Assembly: GCA_031292055.1 (NCBI GenBank)
Contig: JARLHV010000004.1
Coordinates: forward strand, 1 to 36,784
DNA from: Desulfosporosinus sp.
Lineage (GTDB): Bacteria > Bacillota > Desulfitobacteriia > Desulfitobacteriales > Desulfitobacteriaceae
Direction of reading: 5' to 3'
DNA length: 36,784 bases
The position numbers and the translations under genes were made by a program. The stretch's first letter is position 1; each line of letters begins with the position of its first letter. The notes under the pieces were generated by a model. That model searched no databases and was not told the DNA's origin. It saw nothing but the letters and a program-made list of their open reading frames with translations. This document shows, in pieces, positions 25,611 through 33,603 of the stretch.

Positions 25611-25727
25611 GTGAAATTGAGATGGACCACCCCCCACTGCATAGCGATAGTGATAGGGGAGACCAAATCCGGTAACGCGCCCACAGCTGGCGAGAACCCC
25701 GCAGGCACCTGGAGGACCGAATCTTAG
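25611..25727 (+). CDS. Lasso peptide precursor A2, 38 residues, GTG start
   Basis: The GTG at 25611 has AAAGGAGG 8 bases upstream. The 19-residue leader has W5, P8 and I12 in the Y/WxxP pattern and Thr at -2, ending GETK. The predicted core is SGNAPTAGENPAGTWRTES: Ser1 and Glu9 would form a 9-membered ring; Trp15 and Arg16 are bulky enough to lock the tail; the last residue is Ser, as in paeninodin and A1. An overlapping ATG immediately followed by TGA (25609-25614) competes for the same ribosome site. The gene is on the plus strand, facing locus 2, whose own minus-strand genes have no precursor. It is short and GC-rich, like the locus 2 core genes. Assignment rests on motif and context. Confidence 0.82.
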   Translation: MKLRWTTPHCIAIVIGETKSGNAPTAGENPAGTWRTES

Positions 25728-25788
25728 AACGCTACAGAGTCGCTAAACACCTTGCGTTTTAACCCAAATTGCAAAAATACCTTTTTCT

Positions 25789-25843
25789 ACAATACAGCAA
25801 ACAACAGGTCGATCACAGAACGACCTGTTGTTTGCTGTATTGT
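25789..25843 (+). terminator. 23-bp perfect hairpin after precursor A2
   Basis: Bases 25789-25811 are exactly complementary to 25821-25843 around a 9-base loop, and TTTATTT follows on the plus strand. It lies 61 bases past the A2 stop and should terminate or stabilise that short transcript. Its right part also encodes the last residues of the decayed reverse transcriptase on the other strand. Confidence 0.8.
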
Positions 25844-26340
25844 TTTATTTGGATATCGCTGATCTTTAGCGATTTTAGCACATAGACAAAATAACGCTTG
25901 GTTCTCCCATTTAGTCTCACCATGCCCTTCAGACCACCCCATAACCACTGGGTCCAACGTGCAACGTACAACCAGAGACGCTGAACATCTCTTTGCTCAT
26001 AAAGCCGGCCGGCACGCTCGACGAGGCGACGCAGACTCTCAGCGGAGGGGCGCAGTTGTTTCCCTGGATTGGTAATATGAATGAACATCAAACCGAGCAA
26101 CAAACTGAAAGTCAGCCATCTGTCGGTGTAGCCATCTGACCGTGCCTTTGACTCCGCCATGTCCTTTGATGTGCGTACAGGTACATTTTAGGTATGGCCG
26201 CAACTCAATAGAAAGCTGCAGCTGTGTTTGCTTCAGTAATTTTTGACTTTCTGCCGTTCAGGCAGCCAATAGATGTCCATCTTGATACCAAGGTTTGGCT
26301 TGAAGCTCCAGAGCAACAGGCATAACCGGACCATTCATTA
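25813..26340 (-). pseudogene. Decayed reverse-transcriptase gene (retron/group-II-intron-like)
   Basis: From about 26340 the minus strand reads, across several frames, VALELQAKPWYQDGHLLAA, then CTHIKGHGGVKGTVRWLHRQ and FVARFDVHSYYQS, and later RPSAESLRRLVERAGRLYEQ and RLWLYVARWTQWLWGG. KGHGG-KG with the FDV-SYY pair resembles the N-terminal blocks of a bacterial reverse-transcriptase family, and the latter segment its C-terminal helices. The catalytic YADD middle is missing, there is a stop and a frameshift, and the gene is only about 520 bases long. It lies between precursor A2 and the locus 2 cyclase. Confidence 0.5.
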
Positions 26341-26355
26341 CAAAACCCCCTATTC

Positions 26356-26388
26356 CCGAGACTCATATTAACCGACTACGAGTCTCGG
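26356..26388 (-). terminator. Hairpin overlapping the cyclase C2 stop
   Basis: CCGAGACTC (26356-26364) pairs with GAGTCTCGG (26380-26388); the stop codon lies in the loop. A G-run then TTTT follows on the minus strand. It may mark the 3' end of the locus 2 operon. Confidence 0.5.
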
Positions 26389-28208
26389 TCCGCTTCTGCT
26401 AGAATTTGCTGAATATTATTACACATCTGGATTTTCCGATGAGCGGTATAGCGTATGCGCAAATCTGTTTTGAGTAGGGGGCTCTGCAATAGTTTATCAA
26501 ATTTATCCCAGCCAATATACGCCGAAAACAATCCCCGCTGCAATTGATTGGCATCGAGTGTTAGTTTGTCCAGCGCTTCGGCTTCTTTACCACGGGAATA
26601 TGTAGACCTAGCGATATCGTCTTTCGATGTAAAACCACATACCTCCGGCGGCAATATATGAGCAAACGCTTTGCGGTAGAGGTAGCGATTTATGCCTTGT
26701 TTGAGAAACCAATGCCTAGGAATCGACATGGCAAAGTCCACGACCCGATAATCCAAAAAAGGGTACACGTGTTGTACATTGTAGTGGGCTCCAAACCAGG
26801 CTGTCAGCTCGGTGCGCGTCTGGATATTCCCTGATTCAAGATGTTTTACCGGTTTGCTACCAAAATACAAAATATTTTTTTTACAATGGGGCTTTAGTTT
26901 GTTAGCAAATTTTTCATTTACAATGCTTGGAATCCCTTTATTCGGATTGCCGAAATAACTAAACGGACCAAATAACGGCAACACCGAGTTGGCGATAACG
27001 GTTTTGAACAATCGCCACGGTGACCCCTTCGACCTATGCAGTGCTTCTTCCCAAAAATATCTCCAATAGCCGTTCACCAACAGTTCATACATGCCACAGC
27101 GGTGACTGATACCCTGATCTCCCCCCCAGCCAGTTAGGACCAGTTTGACACCTTGCGCAGTCAGTTGCCGATATTCCTGATCAAACACCTTGCCTCCGCC
27201 AAATCCCAGCTCTATTTCGTTTCTAGTCTTCTCTAACAAGAGGCGCGGATCATAATACTGACCATGTAATCCTTCCTGCTCGCAGACTAATTCGATCAAC
27301 TGCCGTTCATCCCCTAGCTGCTTGTCTATCAGCTCATAGGGCGGCGACCAGGAAAAGTACTCTAATGGTTCATCTTCTTTCTTCAATTCTCGATTGGCCA
27401 GAATGGTTACTACCGAGGAATCCAGTCCGCCGCTCAGTTCGGCAGCTATCTTGGCTCGGTTCGTTACCCTAATTTTGATTGCATCTGCGACAACATCATA
27501 CATAGCTTGGGCATACTCGTCCTCCGTTGCAAAGACGATGTTGCTTTTGCCCGGTGTCCAGTATTTCTGTTTATCCATGCCGTGCGCATCAACTTTCAAT
27601 CGATGCGCTTGCGGCAGTCGCTTAATCTGCGCAAAGTCGGTCGCTTCAGGATCAATATGATAGGTATTGGTGAGGGTAGCGTATAGCGTGACTTCATCGA
27701 ACTGTCTACCAACAAAAGGCAGGACTAACAACGCTCGAAAATCGGTCGCAAAGGCAAAACTCGCCCCATTGTAAAAATAATACAAGGGGCGCACACCCAG
27801 ATGATCTCGGATAATCAGTAATTGCTGACGCTGTTTTTCCCAAATGGCAAAGACAAAATCGCCGTTAATATGCATGGGGCAGTCGATGCCCCATTTTTTG
27901 TAGGCCGATAACAGCAGTTCTTGATTCGTAATCTGGCTATTCTCTGTCAGCTGAACCCTTAATTCCGAGCGATTATAAATTTGGACATCTCCGATAACCA
28001 CAAAATCATCATCACTATACACCGGGACCTCCGCTGCTAACGGACTAATCTCGGTATTAAGACAGCAGCCCAACCCGATGTTATGGGCAACAATTTCAAT
28101 TGCCTGCTCATCGCGTCCATAATGTCTGAGTTTGCTTTCCATCGTTTGTAGACGATGAACATCTACCGGCTCTCCATTTAAGTGTACTATGCCAAAAATG
28201 GCGCTCAT
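26376..28208 (-). CDS. Lasso cyclase C2 (asparagine-synthetase-like)
   Basis: The protein has 610 residues. It begins MSAIFGIVHL: the glutaminase Cys is replaced by Phe, so the N-terminal domain (to about residue 210) cannot hydrolyse glutamine. The synthetase domain has the PP-loop SGGLDS at 259-264. It should activate Glu9 of precursor A2 for ring closure. Overall similarity to C1 is low outside these motifs, and its DNA is more GC-rich than the tailoring genes to the right, so it has a separate origin. It overlaps B1 by 4 bases and is the last gene of locus 2. Confidence 0.92.
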   Translation of the reverse strand: MSAIFGIVHLNGEPVDVHRLQTMESKLRHYGRDEQAIEIVAHNIGLGCCLNTEISPLAAEVPVYSDDDFVVIGDVQIYNRSELRVQLTENSQITNQELLLSAYKKWGIDCPMHINGDFVFAIWEKQRQQLLIIRDHLGVRPLYYFYNGASFAFATDFRALLVLPFVGRQFDEVTLYATLTNTYHIDPEATDFAQIKRLPQAHRLKVDAHGMDKQKYWTPGKSNIVFATEDEYAQAMYDVVADAIKIRVTNRAKIAAELSGGLDSSVVTILANRELKKEDEPLEYFSWSPPYELIDKQLGDERQLIELVCEQEGLHGQYYDPRLLLEKTRNEIELGFGGGKVFDQEYRQLTAQGVKLVLTGWGGDQGISHRCGMYELLVNGYWRYFWEEALHRSKGSPWRLFKTVIANSVLPLFGPFSYFGNPNKGIPSIVNEKFANKLKPHCKKNILYFGSKPVKHLESGNIQTRTELTAWFGAHYNVQHVYPFLDYRVVDFAMSIPRHWFLKQGINRYLYRKAFAHILPPEVCGFTSKDDIARSTYSRGKEAEALDKLTLDANQLQRGLFSAYIGWDKFDKLLQSPLLKTDLRIRYTAHRKIQMCNNIQQILAEADRDS

Positions 28209-28486
28209 TGCCGTTCCAGCAACCCTTCTTGATGGGCATCCCGGAGAAAGGCCAACACTTCTTCTTCACATTGCCCTCTGCTCACGTCATAGTTGTCTAC
28301 CAAGTTGTCGATGACCTGCTCTACGGTAATCGGATCAGTGATGACTTCCCAAATAACTCCGCCAGTGTTACCTAAATTATAGTATTTGCCGGATTCAATA
28401 CTTAACATGACGACTTCACCGTCCATATCGGCTGTCACGATGTCTTTTTTTGCGGATATAACAGATTGTAAGGTAATTTTTTCCAT
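28205..28486 (-). CDS. PqqD-like leader-binding protein B1, locus 2
   Basis: The protein has 93 residues from the ATG at 28486 (GAGGAGAG upstream). It shows the PqqD pattern: TADMDGEVVMLSIESGKYYNL, GGVIWEVITDPITVEQVIDN, then DNYDVSRGQCEEEVLAFLRD. It should bind the leader of precursor A2 at W5/P8. It lies between B2 and the cyclase in this locus, the reverse of locus 1. The 101 bases between it and B2, the position where locus 1 keeps its precursor, hold no precursor. Confidence 0.92.
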   Translation of the reverse strand: MEKITLQSVISAKKDIVTADMDGEVVMLSIESGKYYNLGNTGGVIWEVITDPITVEQVIDNLVDNYDVSRGQCEEEVLAFLRDAHQEGLLERQ

Positions 28487-28587
28487 GTCACTTCTCTCCT
28501 CTATTCTAATATTATCAATGCGTCTCGTTTGTAAGTACCAATAGTCTTAGGCAGTAATTGTAGCCCTGTCAACCGGGTTTAAGATAC

Positions 28588-29025
28588 TTAATCCCCAAAT
28601 ATGCCTACGACCGTAAACTTGTCTCTGCCGCCTCCTCCTGTCAAAATCTTGTCACCACACCGTAGCCACGCATGAGCAATCAGCTGTTGCGCTTCATCTT
28701 TGGCGACCCCCAGATAAATCGTACTGCTAATTTTTCGTCTGTTCAGCATAATTTTGGCGGTCATTGCTTGCACTAGGCATTTACTCTCCCACACCGTATG
28801 TTTACTCATTACACGGACTGCCCACGCCACTTTTTTACTGATTTCTAAATCCTGTGCTGTGACTTTATTCGCAGATTCTTTCCCATGTTTGCCCAAAACA
28901 GGAGCAACGGTTTTAAACTTAATCGCAAGTATTAAGAATCGAGAAATTCCCAACAAAATGAAGGCCTCTATGAGCGGGCGTTGATCTGTAAACCGTAATG
29001 ATAAAAACTGGCGGATGTATCGCAC
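28588..29025 (-). CDS. Lasso leader protease B2, locus 2
   Basis: The protein has 145 residues, with the family centre WESKCLVQAMTAKIMLNRRK (nucleophile Cys) and LIAHAWLRCGDKILTGG (His). It removes the leader from the precursor. It comes directly after the ABC exporter gene, 39 bases away, whereas in locus 1 B2 is the last gene. A 75-base relic near 23.8 kb matches this gene better than the locus 1 B2. Confidence 0.9.
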   Translation of the reverse strand: MRYIRQFLSLRFTDQRPLIEAFILLGISRFLILAIKFKTVAPVLGKHGKESANKVTAQDLEISKKVAWAVRVMSKHTVWESKCLVQAMTAKIMLNRRKISSTIYLGVAKDEAQQLIAHAWLRCGDKILTGGGGRDKFTVVGIFGD

Positions 29026-29064
29026 AAGGCCCTCCCTTCTCTTTTAGTGTCATTATACTCGACA

Positions 29065-30837
29065 CTACGGTGCCTTGATGGCTAACATTTTCTTAAAGTA
29101 TCCGTTTTCTTTAGACGCTAGTTCTTCGTAAGATCCCACTTCCACAAGTTTGCCCTGTTCAACTACGATAACTTGGTCAGCTCCTTGTATGGTGGTCAAT
29201 CTGTGCGCTATGACGACCACGGTCATTTTTCCCCTGAGGTTTTCCACGGCTTTTTGAATTTTATATTCATTTTCATTATCTAAAGCACTTGTCGCTTCAT
29301 CCAGGACAAGCAGCTGTGGTTTTCTCAACAAGGCTCGTGCCAGGATAATTCTTTGGCGTTCTCCCCCAGACAATTTCACGCCTCGATCACCGACGACTGT
29401 CTCAATACCCTGGGGAAGTTTATCAATAAACCCTTGGGCGGCAGAAAGCCTAAGGGCTTCAGTTATATCCTCTTCCTCTGCCTCAGGATTAAATCTTCGT
29501 AAGTTTTCTTTGATGGAAGCATTCAAGAGAAACGTATCCTGTGAAACATAACCGATACACTGTCTCCATTCCTGCATCAACTTAGGATCAAGGACTCGTT
29601 CATCCACCCATATCGCGCCAGAAACGGGTCTCAAAAGCCCCATTAATAGATCAACAATGGTGCTTTTACCTGCTCCAGAACTGCCCACAACGGCTGTAAT
29701 TTTCTTTGCAGGTATTTCCAAATTTACTTTTCTCAGTTCAAAGGAAGTTGTCTTGTTATATCTAAAACCTATATCCTTGAAACTTATTTTTTGCTTAAGT
29801 ACAATAGGCTCCTGATGACTTCTCAACATTTCTGCAGAATCTCGTAGTTCTTCTTGCAGCACTAACATATTGTCATAGACAGGCAGCATGACAAAAATAT
29901 TCTGCAGGTTATTTTGAAAGGATGAAAACAACGGCCAAAGTCTTGAGAAAATCACGATAATGATGATCATGGACGAGGTTTCAACCTTTAAATAAATGAC
30001 GGCTATGTAGACAATAAGACTAACTAACAATGCAGCTCCTATTTTATAATATAATTCTGGTTTGGACTGGAGTTTGGTAAAACTGACAATATTATCTTCT
30101 ATCTTCGCTGTCGTTTTGCGAAACTGCTCAATTTGAATTTGTTCAATTCCGTAGCTTTTTATTTCCTTGATTCCGTTCAGCTGATCATTGATCTCACCTT
30201 GTAGCTCCTGATTAATCAATTGCAGTGCTTTACCCAGTTTTTTTGATTCTTTCAGCGTAGATTTCATGCCCATAAAAATAACAATCCCACTGATTGTTAT
30301 GAATAACGTCAAAGGTACGGATAAAAGAAAGGCCACTATTAACTGAAAAATTGCTACAACTACTTGCGATATGATTTTCAGATAATTAACAACGCCAAAG
30401 CTAATTCTAGCGGTTTCGTTCGTAAAAGCATTCATCATATCTGATTTCTTCTTATTCATTAGACATTGCCAATTGGCCCAGACCGTATTTTCATAGAGTG
30501 ACAACCTGAAATATCTTGTGTATCCTTGCACTATTTCTGTATTCAAGATCGAAACTTTTCTATTTAATAAGGTTCTAAAAACGATCAAGGAAACATAGCC
30601 GATCAATATTATAAGTAATTGATTCGCTTTCGACAAATTGTTCATCGACTCAGTAACTGTCATAAATAGGGCACTAGAACTGGCTTTTGAGATCTCTGTA
30701 AAGGAAAGTAAGGGCACCAGCATCAACAGACCGATCCCATCGGTAAGTCCCGCTAACACCGTCAGTAGAATGCTAAGAACAAAAGTTGTTTTCGAATAAG
30801 CGTAGACATCTTTAATCAATTTATACAAAATTTTCAC
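29065..30837 (-). CDS. ABC exporter of lasso peptide, locus 2
   Basis: The protein has 590 residues from a GTG at 30837, chosen to match the locus 1 copy and its 17-base overlap with the APS kinase gene. Six membrane helices are followed by an ATPase with GSSGAGKS, LSGGERQR and LLVLDEATSAL. It is very similar to the locus 1 exporter along its whole length, including the membrane part, although the two precursor cores have nothing in common. That suggests the exporter recognises the lasso fold or the added groups rather than the sequence. Confidence 0.9.
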   Translation of the reverse strand: MKILYKLIKDVYAYSKTTFVLSILLTVLAGLTDGIGLLMLVPLLSFTEISKASSSALFMTVTESMNNLSKANQLLIILIGYVSLIVFRTLLNRKVSILNTEIVQGYTRYFRLSLYENTVWANWQCLMNKKKSDMMNAFTNETARISFGVVNYLKIISQVVVAIFQLIVAFLLSVPLTLFITISGIVIFMGMKSTLKESKKLGKALQLINQELQGEINDQLNGIKEIKSYGIEQIQIEQFRKTTAKIEDNIVSFTKLQSKPELYYKIGAALLVSLIVYIAVIYLKVETSSMIIIIVIFSRLWPLFSSFQNNLQNIFVMLPVYDNMLVLQEELRDSAEMLRSHQEPIVLKQKISFKDIGFRYNKTTSFELRKVNLEIPAKKITAVVGSSGAGKSTIVDLLMGLLRPVSGAIWVDERVLDPKLMQEWRQCIGYVSQDTFLLNASIKENLRRFNPEAEEEDITEALRLSAAQGFIDKLPQGIETVVGDRGVKLSGGERQRIILARALLRKPQLLVLDEATSALDNENEYKIQKAVENLRGKMTVVVIAHRLTTIQGADQVIVVEQGKLVEVGSYEELASKENGYFKKMLAIKAP

Positions 30838-31489
30838 AGACCCGTCCCCATACCTGTTCGGCACATTGGTTCACAGAAAACTTCATTGTATCAAGCACTA
30901 AATCCGGGTTTTCCGGTTCCTCATAGGGATCAGAGATACCTGTAAAATTTTCCAATTGTCCACTTATAGCTTTTTTATAGAGTCCTTTGGGATCCCTCTT
31001 AATACATTCCTCCAGCGATGCTTTTACATACACTTCCATAAAATGATCAGATCCAATCCTATTTCTAGCAAATTTCCTCATTTTTATATAAGGGGCTATA
31101 GCCGATACTAAGGTGATAAACGCCGCATCCTTAAACAGAAGAGCGACTTCAGTTATCCTCCTAATATTTTCGTCCCGGTCTTCTTCCGAGAACTTCAAAT
31201 CACGGTTTAACCCTTGTCTGAGATTATCCCCATCTAACCGATTGACAGCTCTACCATAGGCCACCAATTTCTTTTCAACTTCAATAGCGATGGTCGATTT
31301 ACCCGAACCAGAAAGCCCCGTAAACCAAAGGACCAGGCCCTGCTGCTTAAAGAGTCTACATCGATCTTCAGACTGAATTTCACCAGCTTGGCCTACCACA
31401 TTATTGGGATTACTTGTTGTATCATCTTTCAAAGTTGGCTCATCCCTTTTCCAATAACTAATATCCGCTATTGATCGAATTTCTGCCAT
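30821..31489 (-). CDS. cysC: Adenylylsulfate (APS) kinase, locus 2
   Basis: The protein has 222 residues from an ATG at 31489 that overlaps the preceding gene by 22 bases; an internal TTG matching the locus 1 start is also possible. Motifs are intact: GLSGSGKS, LDGDNLRQGLNRDLKFS, DRDENIRR and FTGISDPYEEPENPD. It makes PAPS for the sulfotransferase two genes upstream. Having a dedicated copy in each locus argues that sulfation is central to both products. Confidence 0.92.
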   Translation of the reverse strand: MAEIRSIADISYWKRDEPTLKDDTTSNPNNVVGQAGEIQSEDRCRLFKQQGLVLWFTGLSGSGKSTIAIEVEKKLVAYGRAVNRLDGDNLRQGLNRDLKFSEEDRDENIRRITEVALLFKDAAFITLVSAIAPYIKMRKFARNRIGSDHFMEVYVKASLEECIKRDPKGLYKKAISGQLENFTGISDPYEEPENPDLVLDTMKFSVNQCAEQVWGRVCENFV

Positions 31490-32664
31490 GATCTCTGCAT
31501 TTTAAAGTACGGACGAAGCAAGAAATACATAAAAAAATGCTTATCTTGAAAATGAATTGCTTGATAATCCAAAACACTGGGATAGAAATGCTTTATTACA
31601 TAAATCAGCTTCTGAGATAAGCTTCTATTCCAAGCCATACAGTATTTTTTATTGTGGAGGTATAATGTCATTCCTGGTGCAATGGCATCTTCTTCTATTT
31701 CGTTAATTAGTGGCAAAGCCAGTTTCGCCAGTTTATGGCCAAGCTTATCATTCTTCACCAGACTGTTTAATTCCTCAGGTATCTTTGCATAAAAATATTC
31801 ACGAGCTAAAACCAATGCCTGGACTAACATATATAAAACATCTAAATGCTCTGCCCTTTTTATGACACTAACCCATTGGAGATCATTCTTCTTAATGATT
31901 TCCGAAACGTCACAAAGCCAGCGCAATCGCATCCATCCATGTTTGGAACCATGAAAAACTAAATATAAGAAATTTTCTTCTGGACTCAATATATTTAATT
32001 TACTTCCTGATATTTCAACACTATCTCTTCTATCCCAAACTTCATTAAACGGAATTTTATAGCCCTGTGAATAATACCGCCAATGCAATTCGATATTGAC
32101 CCCATTATTATTGACAAACGAAAAATGATGGGATGTTTTCAATAATAATTTTTTTTGCTTTGGGGTTATGTTGGCCTCGTTTTCAGTTTGTTGATAACCC
32201 TCAGAAATCAACAGATTTTCAACCTTATCAAGATCTTCTTTACTGACAAGTATATCTAAATCTTTAGAAGTTCTTAGGGCCAAATCGCCATATAGGGCTA
32301 ACCCTAACAGAGGGCCTTTAATAGAGATAGCTCGGATATTAACTTTATCTAAAAGACTAAACAGTCTTATTAGCTCACCAGTTAGTTTCACTGACTTAAT
32401 AACATTTCTTCGGGCGTTCCTTGCTATTAATTCCAAAGACGCTTCATTCATAGTATTAAGATTTTTAATTATACTTAAATTTTTATAAACAAGTGGATAA
32501 ACCCTATGTTTCATAACTGCTTTTGTAAACGTTACCCAATCTACCTTATGCGAGATAATTTCTACTATAGTATCTAATTGACGATCAGTCCTATCCTGTA
32601 TACTGCACAATTGTAATAGCTTCATTTCCGGAGAATAATCTTCAAATTCAATCTTTTTAAACAT
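31468..32664 (-). CDS. NTP_transf_5-type nucleotidyl/glycosyl-transferase, locus 2
   Basis: The protein has 398 residues from the ATG at 32664 (GAGGG 5 bases upstream; an earlier start gives MRE-I). It matches the locus 1 copy along its full length, with KGPLLGLALYGDLALRTSKD then LDILVSKEDL and the FHGSKHGWMRLRWLCDVSEI block unchanged. The role is as for the locus 1 copy: probable addition of a nucleotidyl or sugar group to the phosphorylated peptide. Its stop overlaps the start region of the APS kinase. Confidence 0.8.
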   Translation of the reverse strand: MFKKIEFEDYSPEMKLLQLCSIQDRTDRQLDTIVEIISHKVDWVTFTKAVMKHRVYPLVYKNLSIIKNLNTMNEASLELIARNARRNVIKSVKLTGELIRLFSLLDKVNIRAISIKGPLLGLALYGDLALRTSKDLDILVSKEDLDKVENLLISEGYQQTENEANITPKQKKLLLKTSHHFSFVNNNGVNIELHWRYYSQGYKIPFNEVWDRRDSVEISGSKLNILSPEENFLYLVFHGSKHGWMRLRWLCDVSEIIKKNDLQWVSVIKRAEHLDVLYMLVQALVLAREYFYAKIPEELNSLVKNDKLGHKLAKLALPLINEIEEDAIAPGMTLYLHNKKYCMAWNRSLSQKLIYVIKHFYPSVLDYQAIHFQDKHFFMYFLLRPYFKMQRSWQKFDQ

Positions 32665-32745
32665 AATTTCCCTCACTAATGTATGTTCATATTTTTTCTA
32701 ACATAAAAGTGTAATTTCGAGTCATGTTCTAGACTAGTTCATATT

Positions 32746-33603
32746 TTAGAATATAATGTTACTATTTTTATCAATGTATTCCAAATCCTTCATTGCCATT
32801 ATATGTTTTTCTAAGACACGACTTACCTGTTCTTCAGAAAGATGGTCCCTCCATCCGCCTGTCTTTCCCTCTCGAAAAAAAGAGTTCATGTTGGTCGGTT
32901 TTTCCCGGAAGCCCGCTTTTTCTTCCTGTGCTTTTAATCGTTCAAATCCAGAAAGTTCTAGAGCCTTTTTAATTTCTTCATCATCACATAACAATCCGCT
33001 AAATTCTACCGCTTTTTTAAAGGTTTCCAAAGGTTTATTTTTCATATCTTCATAACGTATGATATGGACAGGAATCATTTCATTATTAATCCAGCTCTGA
33101 ACGTGGTCACTCCAACTCAGTAATTTTTGTCTTAACTGATTGTGAAATTTGATCGGTCGAGAGCAAAAACAAAAATCATCTTTAGCCATACTATCAATGG
33201 TTTTATCCAGACTAGAATTGCTGTGGTAAGAAAACGATACGGCTACATCTAAGGGATTTCTCACGATGTAAATAGCTTTGGCTTTGTATGACGGAATCAA
33301 AGGTCTTCCATCCTTCAGATAGGTATAGGCATCATGTATTTTAACGAAGGATGTTTTCGTTGATGCTTCTGCTATATACTCATATAATTCTGGTCTCAAC
33401 GCATCGATTTCATCCATTGTCATATCTTCTGAGTCAATTCCCGTCAGTTCATCGAATAGTATTCTATTGCTCGCGATGCCGTCAGTTTTTAAATGATTGA
33501 TATCAACAGTCTCTCCTGTTTCTGATAATAGGTTAGACAAAAAAGCTCTAAGCCAGGTATTTCCTGATTTCGGATACGAAGCAAGCCATACTATCTCTCC
33601 CAT
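32746..33603 (-). CDS. PAPS-dependent sulfotransferase, locus 2
   Basis: The protein has 285 residues, the same length as the locus 1 enzyme and nearly the same sequence. YPKSGNTW, KIHDAY, IYIVRNPLDVAVSFSYH and FFREGKTGGWRDHLS are all kept. Core A2 has no Tyr, so if both enzymes modify an equivalent residue it should be a Ser or Thr, or a sugar, rather than Tyr. It overlaps the kinase gene by 13 bases, as in locus 1. Confidence 0.92.
   Translation of the reverse strand: MGEIVWLASYPKSGNTWLRAFLSNLLSETGETVDINHLKTDGIASNRILFDELTGIDSEDMTMDEIDALRPELYEYIAEASTKTSFVKIHDAYTYLKDGRPLIPSYKAKAIYIVRNPLDVAVSFSYHSNSSLDKTIDSMAKDDFCFCSRPIKFHNQLRQKLLSWSDHVQSWINNEMIPVHIIRYEDMKNKPLETFKKAVEFSGLLCDDEEIKKALELSGFERLKAQEEKAGFREKPTNMNSFFREGKTGGWRDHLSEEQVSRVLEKHIMAMKDLEYIDKNSNIIF

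Noticed and set aside
28487..28587. Gap between B1 and B2 of locus 2 as a precursor site
   Set aside because: This is where locus 1 keeps its precursor, but the 101 bases contain no W/YxxP leader or suitable frame on either strand.
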